64,000 bases of DNA from contig NZ_JAQKQJ010000015.1 of the NCBI RefSeq assembly GCF_029109325.1, forward strand, positions 44,880 through 108,879, given 5' to 3'. Made by a program: the position numbers and the translations under genes. The notes below the pieces were generated by a model that made no database searches, was not told the DNA's origin, and was given only the letters and a program-made list of their open reading frames with translations. Of this stretch, positions 44,302 through 53,190 are shown in pieces (within the stretch, counting starts at the first letter, position 1; every line of letters begins with the position of its first letter). The DNA comes from Nodosilinea sp. PGN35 (GTDB lineage Bacteria > Cyanobacteriota > Cyanobacteriia > Phormidesmidales > Phormidesmidaceae).

Positions 44302-44607
44302 CTACAGCGCCCCTTCGATCTGGGCATTAAACCCGTAGACCCGCCGCTCCCCGGCCAGGGGCACCAGGGTGACGTCGCGCTCATCTCCTGGCTCAAAGCG
44401 TACCGCCGTCCCGGCGGGGATATCGAGGCGCATGCCCCGCGCCCGATCGCGCTCAAAGCTCAGCGCCGCGTTGACCTCAAAAAAGTGAAAGTGGGAGCCC
44501 ACCTGAATGGGGCGATCGCCGGTATTGGCCACCGCCAGCGTCACCGTGGGTTTGCCCGCATTCAGCTCGATCTCGCCCTCGGCGGGCAGCAGTTCTCCGG
44601 GGATCAT
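44302..44607 (-). CDS. ureB: urease subunit beta
   Basis: Structural subunit of the nickel urease, 101 residues. It has the characteristic start MIPGELLPAEGEIELNAGKP, VANTGDRPIQVGSHFHFFEV and RLDIPAGTAVRFEPGD. A ribosome-binding site GGAGG lies six bases before the ATG, which overlaps the stop of the upstream S41 peptidase gene by four bases (ATGA). The normal next gene ureC (alpha subunit, catalytic) is absent; a GIY-YIG gene follows instead. Confidence 0.95.
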   Translation of the reverse strand: MIPGELLPAEGEIELNAGKPTVTLAVANTGDRPIQVGSHFHFFEVNAALSFERDRARGMRLDIPAGTAVRFEPGDERDVTLVPLAGERRVYGFNAQIEGAL

Positions 44608-45662
44608 GTTGGGCCTCCTAGATTGGCGATTAAGTCTTGGCGCTTTTGCTGGAGCGATCGCTCCACCCGGGGCAGGGTCTCCTCCAGCTCGCGGCGGGCC
44701 ACGCCCTCGGCCCCGGCCTCTAGCAGGTGGTTGAGAGCCATCAGGTGGGCCGTGTCGAGGGCGGTCTCCGCCGGTACCTTCACGGTGGGAATCACCCCGG
44801 TGCCGTCCCAGTTTTTGCCGGTGGTGGGGTTGATCGCCTGGCCCGTGGGCATAAATACCCAAAAGTGGTCGTGCAGACGAAAGCCCCGCCCTGGGTTTGC
44901 CCCACCCCGAGTAGTTTCGCCCACCACGGCCCCGCGTTTATGCACTTGCAGATTGTAGGCAAACTCCTCCGCCGCCGAAAAGGTTTCGGGGCTGGTGAGG
45001 GCAAACACCGGCTTGTCCAGGTAGCGCTGGCCTGGCACGTAGGGCACCGTCCACCACTGGTGGGTCTCGTCGGTCTCGCTCCAGTACAGGTCGTTGAGGT
45101 GAACGGGCGGGTGGGCGGGCAACAGGTAGCTGCACAGCAGCGCCACCGTAGCCGGAGAGCCCCCCTGGTTGTGGCGCAGGTCAAAGATCAAGGCGTCGGT
45201 GTGGGCCACCAGGGTCATGGCCGCCGCCAGCGACTCCCCCGCAAACTCCGGCGGCTCAAAGCTAAATAGCTGAATGTAGCCCACATTGCCCGCCAGACGC
45301 TCCACCCGGTTGATGTCAAAATTGCGGCGGCGGCTGGCCCGGTGCTGGCGCTCAAGCTCCTGGGGGTCGGGCGCTGCGTCGGGTTTGAGGTGGGGCAGGG
45401 GAGCAGGGCTAAAGTGCAGGCGCAGGTTGCGATCGCCGCTCATCTCCTGCAGCTGGGCCGTCAGCGTATCCGCCAGCTGCTGAGCGCCCGTAATATTGCC
45501 GTAGCCGCCTGACTCCAGCCGCTGCTCCAGGTCGGCCTGAATTTTTTCCGCCACCTCAGGAAATACGTAGGCATCGAGCTGGGTCACCAACGCCCCCATC
45601 ACCGCCTCGATCGCCGCAGCATCCAGTGCTATATCCCCTGGGTTAGAGCCAGAAACAGTCAT
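44604..45662 (-). CDS. S41-family (tail-specific protease-like) peptidase between ureA and ureB
   Basis: A 352-residue protein with an S41 C-terminal-processing-protease core. Visible are the N-terminal helical region (MGALVTQLDAYVFPEVAEKI), the strand LAGNVGYIQLFSF, DALIFDLRHNQGGSPATV (the conserved DxRxNxGG), and the nucleophile segment SPETFSAAEEFAYNLQVHKR followed by GAVVGETTRGGANPG. No PDZ domain and no signal peptide are seen, placing it with the IRBP/TSP-like soluble branch. It starts 8 bases after ureA and overlaps ureB by four bases, so it is an integral part of the urease transcript. A role in processing a urease component, or simply an embedded unrelated gene, are both possible. 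Confidence 0.88.
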   Translation of the reverse strand: MTVSGSNPGDIALDAAAIEAVMGALVTQLDAYVFPEVAEKIQADLEQRLESGGYGNITGAQQLADTLTAQLQEMSGDRNLRLHFSPAPLPHLKPDAAPDPQELERQHRASRRRNFDINRVERLAGNVGYIQLFSFEPPEFAGESLAAAMTLVAHTDALIFDLRHNQGGSPATVALLCSYLLPAHPPVHLNDLYWSETDETHQWWTVPYVPGQRYLDKPVFALTSPETFSAAEEFAYNLQVHKRGAVVGETTRGGANPGRGFRLHDHFWVFMPTGQAINPTTGKNWDGTGVIPTVKVPAETALDTAHLMALNHLLEAGAEGVARRELEETLPRVERSLQQKRQDLIANLGGPT

Positions 45663-45670
45663 GGGTCGCC

Positions 45671-45973
45671 CTAGCGAATGGGTTCGTGAACGGTAACCAG
45701 CTTGGTGCCGTCAGGGAAGGTGGCCTCCACCTGCACATCGTGAATCATCTCCGCCACCCCGTCCATAACATCGGCCCGGCTGAGTAGAGTGGTGCCGTAG
45801 CTCATCAGATCGGCCACGGTGCGCCCGTCTCGCGCCCCCTCTAAAATGGCCGCAGAAATGTAGGCGACGGCCTCGGGATGGTTGAGCTTCAGCCCTCGGT
45901 CTTTGCGGCGCTCGGCCACCAGGGCAGCAGTAAAAATCAGCAGCTTGTCTTTTTCCTGGGGGGTGAGTTGCAT
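45671..45973 (-). CDS. ureA: urease subunit gamma
   Basis: Small structural urease subunit of 100 residues: MQLTPQEKDKLLIFTAALVA, ERRKDRGLKLNHPEAVAYIS, and the ending VEATFPDGTKLVTVHEPIR, all diagnostic. First gene of ureA-peptidase-ureB. The accessory genes ureDEFG and ureC are not within the window; in cyanobacteria urease genes are often scattered. Confidence 0.95.
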   Translation of the reverse strand: MQLTPQEKDKLLIFTAALVAERRKDRGLKLNHPEAVAYISAAILEGARDGRTVADLMSYGTTLLSRADVMDGVAEMIHDVQVEATFPDGTKLVTVHEPIR

Positions 45974-46188
45974 GGGCGAGAGGCGATCGCAGATACAGAG
46001 CTAACCGTAAGCTTTCAAGGTTTTGGCCAGCTTGTCAACCAGCGCTCTCGCCCTACCGAGGATGGGCTTCAAAAGTAAAGCTTAAGCCATCGGCGTTGGG
46101 AGAATAACTACGTTAGTCTGCTGGTGGGAAAGCGCGTCCTGAGAATCTAGCCCCATGAGGCCCACTCGCCCCTTTATTCGGTACCTTC

Positions 46189-46950
46189 ATGCCTATGACC
46201 GCGCCGCAGCTTGAAATTCTGGCCGACAAGCCTGCCCTGGTGCAGCGGGCTCTCACCCTGGTCGTTGAGGCCATCCACGACGCCGTCGCCGACCACGACT
46301 ACTGTACCCTGGCCCTGGCCGGTGGCAGCACCCCCAAACCCCTCTACAGTGGCCTGGCGGAGCAAGACCTGCCCTGGGAAAAGCTCTACATTTTTTGGGG
46401 CGACGAGCGCTACGTGCCCCTCGATCACCCCGACAGCAATGGGGGTATGGCCAAGGCCGCCTGGCTCGACCGAGTGCCCATTCCGCCCGATCACCTGCTG
46501 TATGCGCCCACCCTGGAGGGCGACCCGGCGGCCTCGGCCCGCCAGTACGAGGCAATGGTCAAGTCGATTTTTGGCGGACTCCAGGGCCTCGGCCCCAGTC
46601 AGGTGCCCCGGTTTGACCTGATTTTGCTGGGCATGGGCGACGATGGCCACACCGCGTCACTCTTTCCCCACACCGAGGCGCTGGGGGTAGACGATCGCCT
46701 GATTACCGTCGGCTACAAGGGCAGCGACCCCCGCCTCACCTTCACCGCGCCGCTGATCAACCACAGCCACCGGGTGATGTTTTTGGTAGCCGGGGCCGAC
46801 AAACAGGCCGCCCTGGCCCAGGTATTTGCCCCCGAGGGGGATGATGAGGCCTATCCCTCGCGTCTAGTGCGCCCCCGGGGAGAACTGCGCTGGCTGCTCG
46901 ATCGCTCGGCGGTAGGCGATCTAAACCTGGTGTCAGCCTCCTCTGGCTAA
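46189..46950 (+). CDS. pgl: 6-phosphogluconolactonase
   Basis: Second enzyme of the oxidative pentose phosphate pathway, 253 residues. Motifs: LALAGGSTPKPLYSGLAEQD, FWGDERYVPLDHPDSNGGMA and LILLGMGDDGHTASLFPHTE, the last containing the catalytic His. The start at 46189 is ATG; a second ATG two codons later is possible. It is divergent from ureA across a 215-base gap. Provides NADPH in the dark. Confidence 0.94.
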   Translation: MPMTAPQLEILADKPALVQRALTLVVEAIHDAVADHDYCTLALAGGSTPKPLYSGLAEQDLPWEKLYIFWGDERYVPLDHPDSNGGMAKAAWLDRVPIPPDHLLYAPTLEGDPAASARQYEAMVKSIFGGLQGLGPSQVPRFDLILLGMGDDGHTASLFPHTEALGVDDRLITVGYKGSDPRLTFTAPLINHSHRVMFLVAGADKQAALAQVFAPEGDDEAYPSRLVRPRGELRWLLDRSAVGDLNLVSASSG

Positions 46951-47132
46951 AGCTGGTCACCAGGGGTTTGACTCCCCTCCGAATTGCTGCGGTGCTGAAC
47001 TATTATCTAAGCAGGCTGCTTGTCCTCCCAGAGGTAGAGGCGTCTGCTGATCTGGCCGAGGCCATGACCCTAAAATAGGGTTGGGCTCCGTCAGACTCTT
47101 CTATGATTAGACACTACAGGGATCGTTTTTGA

Positions 47133-47579
47133 TTGAGTAATGTGATTACCCTCTCGCTGCTCCATCCTCTCCACAAAACTCCAGTGCAGAGCTGGTCTTT
47201 TGGTCAAGAATCGGTGATTCGCATTGGTCGATCGACCGATAACAATGTGGTTCTGTACAGCGCTGTGGTCTCGCGCCACCACGTTGAGATTCATCGCACC
47301 GACGGCGGCTGGGCGGTGAAGAGCATTGGCACCAATGGCACCTATCTCGAAGGTCGCCGCATTACCGAAGTGCCGGTAGAAGACGGTATTGTCATTCGCC
47401 TGGCGCGATCGGGGCCTAATATTCAAATCCACATGTCTGAAGAAAAGCGCGACCCCCTCAAGGAGCTGCTCAGCCGTCGCCGCACCGAAGAAGACGCCAA
47501 GGAATTCGACCACAACACCCAGAGCGAACCCCACGGTGAGAGCGCCCTGCCCCATCAAACCACCATCATCAATTCCTAG
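47133..47579 (+). CDS. FHA-domain protein
   Basis: A 148-residue protein made of one forkhead-associated domain that binds phosphothreonine peptides: VIRIGRSTDNNVVLYSAVVS followed by RHHVEIHR, and IGTNGTYLEGRRI. It is followed by an acidic, Gln/Asn-rich tail of about 45 residues. The start is TTG at 47133; a GTG at 47142 is an alternative, and neither has a strong ribosome-binding site. Its kinase partner is not next to it. Confidence 0.9.
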   Translation: MSNVITLSLLHPLHKTPVQSWSFGQESVIRIGRSTDNNVVLYSAVVSRHHVEIHRTDGGWAVKSIGTNGTYLEGRRITEVPVEDGIVIRLARSGPNIQIHMSEEKRDPLKELLSRRRTEEDAKEFDHNTQSEPHGESALPHQTTIINS

Positions 47580-47585
47580 GCTAAG

Positions 47586-47606
47586 GGGGCGGTGAGGCAC
47601 CGCCCC
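47586..47606. terminator. bidirectional terminator hairpin
   Basis: GGGGCGGTG pairs perfectly with CACCGCCCC around a 3-base loop between the convergent FHA and metK genes. No T-run on either side, so termination may rely on the GC-rich stem alone. Confidence 0.7.
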
Positions 47607-47621
47607 TTGAGGTGAGGCCGT

Positions 47622-48776
<1,155 letters not shown>

Positions 48777-48890
48777 GGAATTAGGCCCAACCAGTAGCAG
48801 AAGGAATGCAGGCAAAATCCAACTGACGTTGAATCGCATTCCAAAGTCTACCAAAGTTTGGCGGAGTGCCAGAATGCTCGCCCACCGACT

Positions 48891-49337
48891 CTACCCCAAC
48901 AGCGCCCCCGGCGCGGCCCCGTCATGCAGCCCTCGAGCCTTTTGCTGCATGGTTTTGAAAATGTTGTAAAAACCGTTGGCCCGCGACGGGGTAAGGCTGA
49001 CGTCGAGCTGGGTATCTTTTATAAAATCGGGCGTCAGGGTGGCAATTTCGTCAGGGGTCAGACCGTTGAGCGCCTTGATCAGCAGAGCCACCAATCCCTT
49101 GGTGATCTGCGCGTCAGAGTCAGCCTGGTAGACCACTTTGCCATCGATTAAATCAGCCACCACAAAAACCTGAGAGACACAGCCCGGCACCTTATTCTCA
49201 GGAATCTTGTACTCTTCGGGCAGGGGATCGAGTTTTTTGGCAAACCACAGCAGCTGCTCGTAGCGGCGCTTCGGGTCGGCGGCCTTTTGAAAGCGAGCCA
49301 CAATCTTCTCAATAGACTCGGGGCGATCGGCGGGCAT
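48891..49337 (-). CDS. sufE: SufE-family Fe-S cluster assembly protein
   Basis: Sulfur acceptor for cysteine desulfurase, 148 residues. Sequence features: FQKAADPKRRYEQLLWFAKK, and PENKVPGCVSQVFVVADLID, in which the Cys (about 53) is the sulfane-sulfur acceptor. It is a single-domain SufE without BolA fusion. It is on the same strand as metK. Confidence 0.93.
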   Translation of the reverse strand: MPADRPESIEKIVARFQKAADPKRRYEQLLWFAKKLDPLPEEYKIPENKVPGCVSQVFVVADLIDGKVVYQADSDAQITKGLVALLIKALNGLTPDEIATLTPDFIKDTQLDVSLTPSRANGFYNIFKTMQQKARGLHDGAAPGALLG

Positions 49338-49428
49338 GGAGCGGCTAAGGGAAACAACCTGCTAGTAGTTTATCAAGCGGGGGGGATGGGGTGGGGAGTG
49401 AGGGGTGAGGGGTGAGGGGGTATGGATG

Positions 49429-49446
49429 AATTCAAAATTTTGAATT
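49429..49446. repeat. 18-bp perfect AT palindrome beside a G-rich tract
   Basis: AATTCAAAATTTTGAATT at 49429-49446, right after a GGGGTGAGGGGTGAGGGG-type tract at about 49380-49420. These occur in the gap between remA-like and sufE genes and are likely repeat debris or a transcription end signal. Confidence 0.75.
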
Positions 49447-49485
49447 TTGCACTTCCCCGTTCCTCCCCGCCTCAGCTTCCCTGGC

Positions 49486-49746
49486 TCACTTCGCATCGCC
49501 ATCCTTGCCGCTGACAAAGCGGTGGGCCACGGTCTCGGGCTGAATGGCGGACAGAATAGTGTGGCCAGAGTCGGTGATGATGACGGCGCGGGTGCGGCGA
49601 CCGTAGGTGGCATCAACCAGCTGCCCACGCTCGCGGGCGTCAGAGATAATACGTTTAATGGGAGCAGACTCGGGGCTGACGATGGCAATCACCCGATTGG
49701 CCGATACGATGTTGCCAAAGCCAATATTGATAAGCTTGATGTCCAT
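49486..49746 (-). CDS. RemA/DUF370-family protein
   Basis: An 86-residue protein of the DUF370 family, whose member RemA is a DNA-binding regulator of biofilm matrix genes in Bacillus. MDIKLINIGFGNIVSANRVI is a signature start, with VSPESAPIKRIISDARERGQ following and TRAVIITDSGHTILSAIQPE at the C-terminal end. ATG at 49746 is used; a longer frame to 49833 is unlike the family. DUF370 genes are widespread in cyanobacteria, and a local role is unknown. Confidence 0.88.
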   Translation of the reverse strand: MDIKLINIGFGNIVSANRVIAIVSPESAPIKRIISDARERGQLVDATYGRRTRAVIITDSGHTILSAIQPETVAHRFVSGKDGDAK

Positions 49747-50067
49747 AATATATAGAAGGGCGGGAACGGGAGGTGCCAGTGCTAACGCCAGGGTGATCCC
49801 CGACTGGCCAGAAAAGTCGGGGCTTTTTGGCACTATGCTCTACCTTGGAGCCCAGCTCAGACCTATCGTCATACTAACGAATCCAACTGTTGCTGAGGGT
49901 TAATTTCCGGCAAAATTTCAGAATTCTGGCGTTTTCGTTCCTTGGGCTACACCTTTCGGCTTAAGGGCAGCTCAATCGGGGCTTCTTAGCTTTTTTTTTG
50001 GGTTTCCCTAGCTGAGCTAGCCTGGGGAACTCCCTGCTTACCCTGTCTCAGCCTGGAGGATCGTGTT

Positions 50068-51846
50068 GTGCAGCCAGTTGACTTTACTACTCTGATGGCC
50101 CTGTGCCAGAGCCTTGAGGCCGACTGGGTGCCCGCTCGCTGCGAGACGGTGGTGCAGATCGACCCGACTACCCTGGCGCTGGCGCTGCGCACCCTCGATC
50201 GCCGCGGCTGGCTGACCATTTCGTGGCACCCCCAGGCGGCGCGGCTGCACCTGGGCGATGCCCCCCCTAAGGGGCAGGATACGTTTACCTTTAGCCAGCA
50301 GCTCAAGCACCAGATTGGCCAGCTGGCGCTGGTGGCGATCGCCCCGGTGGCCCCCTGGGAGCGGGCGATCGACTTGCAGTTTGGCCCCCGCCCCGGCGAC
50401 CCGCCCCAGTGGCACCTGTACGTTGAGATCATGGGCAAGTACAGCAATGTGATTCTGGCCAATGCCCAAAACCAGATTGTTACGGCGGCTCACCAGGTGA
50501 GCGATCAACAGTCGCGGGTGCGGCCCATTCAAACCGGCGACCCCTATGTGCTGCCCCCGGCGATCATGAATACGCTGCCCAGCCTGAAGGAATCCCAGTC
50601 CTCATGGCAGGAGCGGGTGACGCTGGTGCCCACCACACTCAAAAAAATGCTGATGCAGAGCTACGGAGGCTTGAGTTCGTCGCTAGTGCGATCGCTGCTC
50701 GCCGCCGCCCGCTTAACCCCTGATCAAACCGCCGACAGCCTGACTCAGACCGACTGGGATCGCCTGTTTGAGGTCTGGCAGCGCTGGCTGACCAGTCTAG
50801 AGAAAGGGGATTTTTACCCCGGCTGGGCCGAGGGGGGCTACACGGTGCTCGATTGGGAAGGCGTGGCCCCGGTGGCGGATGTGCATAGGCTGCTCAACCA
50901 GTACTATGGCCGCGAGATTGCCCTGCAGCAGTTCGATCGCCTCAAAAATCAGATTCAGCAGCGGCTCAGGGGCGTGCTCGACAAGCTGCGGCAAAAAGCC
51001 AGCACCTTTGAGCAGCGCCTCGACCAGTCGGCGGTGGCCGACCAGTATCGCCAGCAGGCCGATTTACTGATGACCTACAGCCACCAGTGGCAGCCCGGCC
51101 TCACCCAGCTCACCGTGGCAGACTTTGACAGCGGAGCGCCCGTCACCCTTGCCATTGACCCTGACAAAACCGCGATTCAGCAGGCCCAGCGCCTCTACAA
51201 ACAGCACCAAAAACTAAGGCGGGCAAAGGACGCGGTGGCCCCCCTGCTGGCCGAGGTGCAGGGTGAACTGGCCTACCTGGAGCAGGTAGAGGCGGCTCTG
51301 ACGCAGCTACCCACCTACGACGAACCGGCGGATCTAGAGGCGCTGATCGACATCCGCAACGAGCTGATTCAGCAGGGTTATATGACCTCGCCCGACTACC
51401 GCCCGACCGATGGTCAAAGACCGGCCCTTAAGGGCCAACGCAGGGCCAACGACGAGGGTTTCCGTCGTCTGCAAACCCCCGACGGCCTGCCGGTGCTGGT
51501 GGGCCGCAACAACCGCCAAAACGATCTGCTGATATCGACGGTGGCCACCGACTACGACCTCTGGTTTCACACCCAGGAAATTCCCGGCAGCCACGTGCTG
51601 CTGCGGCTGGGGGCGGGGCAGGTGCCGAGCGATCGCGACCTGGCCTACGTCGCCGACCTGACCGCCTACTTTAGCCGCGCTCGCCAGGCCGACCAGGTGC
51701 CGGTGATCTACACCCAGCCCCGCCACGTGTACAAGCCCAAGGGCGCTCGCCCCGGTATGGTGATCTACAAACAGGAAACGGTGATTTGGGGCCAGCCCCG
51801 GCGGGTCGAGCAGCAGGCTAAACCGCTGGAGCCTGTAGAGGCATAG
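50068..51846 (+). CDS. NFACT (RqcH/FbpA-like) protein
   Basis: A 592-residue protein of the NFACT family, related to RqcH/Rqc2, which tag stalled nascent chains in ribosome quality control. N-terminal NFACT-N domain (MQPVDFTTLMALCQSLEADW; LYVEIMGKYSNVILANAQNQ), a central coiled coil with FDRLKNQIQQRLRGVLDKLR, and a C-terminal NFACT-R domain with VGRNNRQNDLLISTVATDYD and LWFHTQEIPGSHVLLRLGAG. Start is GTG at 50068 preceded by GGAGGA. It is monocistronic and terminated by a palindrome. Confidence 0.93.
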   Translation: MQPVDFTTLMALCQSLEADWVPARCETVVQIDPTTLALALRTLDRRGWLTISWHPQAARLHLGDAPPKGQDTFTFSQQLKHQIGQLALVAIAPVAPWERAIDLQFGPRPGDPPQWHLYVEIMGKYSNVILANAQNQIVTAAHQVSDQQSRVRPIQTGDPYVLPPAIMNTLPSLKESQSSWQERVTLVPTTLKKMLMQSYGGLSSSLVRSLLAAARLTPDQTADSLTQTDWDRLFEVWQRWLTSLEKGDFYPGWAEGGYTVLDWEGVAPVADVHRLLNQYYGREIALQQFDRLKNQIQQRLRGVLDKLRQKASTFEQRLDQSAVADQYRQQADLLMTYSHQWQPGLTQLTVADFDSGAPVTLAIDPDKTAIQQAQRLYKQHQKLRRAKDAVAPLLAEVQGELAYLEQVEAALTQLPTYDEPADLEALIDIRNELIQQGYMTSPDYRPTDGQRPALKGQRRANDEGFRRLQTPDGLPVLVGRNNRQNDLLISTVATDYDLWFHTQEIPGSHVLLRLGAGQVPSDRDLAYVADLTAYFSRARQADQVPVIYTQPRHVYKPKGARPGMVIYKQETVIWGQPRRVEQQAKPLEPVEA

Positions 51847-51852
51847 GGGCTT

Positions 51853-51888
51853 TTTTGAAAACGTTTGAACGTTCAAACGTTTTCAAAA
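51853..51888. terminator. 36-bp perfect palindrome, bidirectional terminator candidate
   Basis: The halves TTTTGAAAACGTTTGAAC and GTTCAAACGTTTTCAAAA are exact reverse complements with no spacer, between convergent genes and 6 bases after the NFACT stop. The AT-rich ends could supply U-tracts on both strands, so it could terminate both transcripts. Confidence 0.75.
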
Positions 51889-51913
51889 TTTCTCAACGGT
51901 CTAATCAACGTAT

Positions 51914-53098
51914 CTACATTAGCGGCGGCACCGTCAGCCCTTTTAGCGTTTTGGCCGCAGAGGTTAGCCCCTTGCCCTGCACCAGCACCACAAAATTCCC
52001 CAGGCCCATGGGGTTGATCAGCTGGTGAAGTCTGTCGCGCCGCTGAATGGCGAGGTTGACCGTAGCGGGGTCACGGGCCTGGATCTGCCCCAGGGCAGCG
52101 AGGCGATCGCCCAGGCCCAGCGCCATCAAAAACATGGCCTGCTGGGTAACTCCCAGGGTTTCGAGCCCGCAGGCTGCTCCCTGGCGCTCCAGGGCGGTGA
52201 AGTTGACGTGGGCGGTGATGTCCTGGTGGCCCAGGTGGCTGTAGGGGTTGTCGTGGTGGGCGTGGTGGTAGTAGCACTGGAGCGTGCCCTGGGAACGCCC
52301 CCGACTGTAGTAGCGGCTGGCGGGGTAGCCGTAGTCGATGGTGAGCACGTAGCCCCGGTGCAGCCTGGCGGCGACGGTTTTCATCCAGCCCAGGGCGGCC
52401 AGGTGAACTTCGCTGCGGTAGCCGGGGGCGTACTGGGGGTCGGCCAGGTCAATGCCGACGAAGGTGAAATAGTCGGCCAATTGAGGGCTGGAGGGGGCCG
52501 CCAACACCTCTTGCAGCGGTGAGTTTGGAGCCTCGCTCAGGGTGACGTAGACCTCCTGAAGCCCTGCCTCGGTGGTGACGATCTGATGCACGGGCAGGGC
52601 ATCCACCAGCTCGTTGGAGAACAGGCAGCCGGTGATGCTGTCGTCGGCAATAGCTTCTAGCGCTAGCCAGGTAACTCGTCCGGCCCAGGAGGAGAGTCGC
52701 TGTTCCTGAGCGGCCCGCAGTTGATCGGACTTTTCGACAATCTGGTAGCTCAAGGCGGCAAAGCAGTCGGGGAAGTGGTTTTGCAGCGCACCCAGCACGT
52801 CGGCGGCAACTAACCCCTGGCCTGCCCCCATCTCCACCAGCGCAAAGGGCTGGGGACGGCCCAGATGCTCCCACATTTCGGCAAACTGCACGGCCAGCAG
52901 TTCGCCAAAGTCGTGGCCCAGGTGGGCGGAGGTGACGAAATCGCCCTCAAACCCCAGAATGGCGTCCTTGGTGGTGTAGTAGCCGCCCTGGGGGTGGTAC
53001 AGCGCCAGCTCCATAAACTCGGCAAAGGGAATGCGGCCCTGGGGAGACTGGTGGATGCGATCGCGCAAAACTTTGAGCAGGTCAACGTTGTGGGGCAT
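51914..53098 (-). CDS. MidA/NDUFAF7-like SAM-dependent methyltransferase (DUF185)
   Basis: A 394-residue protein whose motifs fit the DUF185/MidA family, the mitochondrial complex I arginine methyltransferase type. MELALYHPQGGYYTTKDAIL is near the N-terminus, SAM motif I is FALVEMGAGQGLVAADVLGA, and a later strand is GYVLTIDYGYP. The bacterial role is unknown. On the same strand as the thioredoxin-domain gene but 92 bases away with an inverted repeat in the gap. Confidence 0.88.
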   Translation of the reverse strand: MPHNVDLLKVLRDRIHQSPQGRIPFAEFMELALYHPQGGYYTTKDAILGFEGDFVTSAHLGHDFGELLAVQFAEMWEHLGRPQPFALVEMGAGQGLVAADVLGALQNHFPDCFAALSYQIVEKSDQLRAAQEQRLSSWAGRVTWLALEAIADDSITGCLFSNELVDALPVHQIVTTEAGLQEVYVTLSEAPNSPLQEVLAAPSSPQLADYFTFVGIDLADPQYAPGYRSEVHLAALGWMKTVAARLHRGYVLTIDYGYPASRYYSRGRSQGTLQCYYHHAHHDNPYSHLGHQDITAHVNFTALERQGAACGLETLGVTQQAMFLMALGLGDRLAALGQIQARDPATVNLAIQRRDRLHQLINPMGLGNFVVLVQGKGLTSAAKTLKGLTVPPLM

Positions 53099-53116
53099 GG
53101 GGGCGAGGGATTTTGA

Positions 53117-53184
53117 ATTTTAGATTTTGGATTTTAGATTTGGGGTGAAGGCCGTCAATTCCTCCAAAATCCGAAATCTAAAAT
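53117..53184. repeat. imperfect inverted repeat of AT-rich arms
   Basis: The 21-base left arm (53117-53137) and the right arm (53164-53184) match at 19 of 21 bases when one is reverse-complemented. Both contain GATTTTGG-like heptamers, the same unit as the array at 63946. It sits between two genes of the same direction, where it may stop the upstream transcript. Confidence 0.7.
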
Positions 53185-53190
53185 CACAAA

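Noticed and set aside
48777..48890. SAM riboswitch upstream of metK
   Set aside because: The leader is only about 110 bases, and no known riboswitch core could be recognised.
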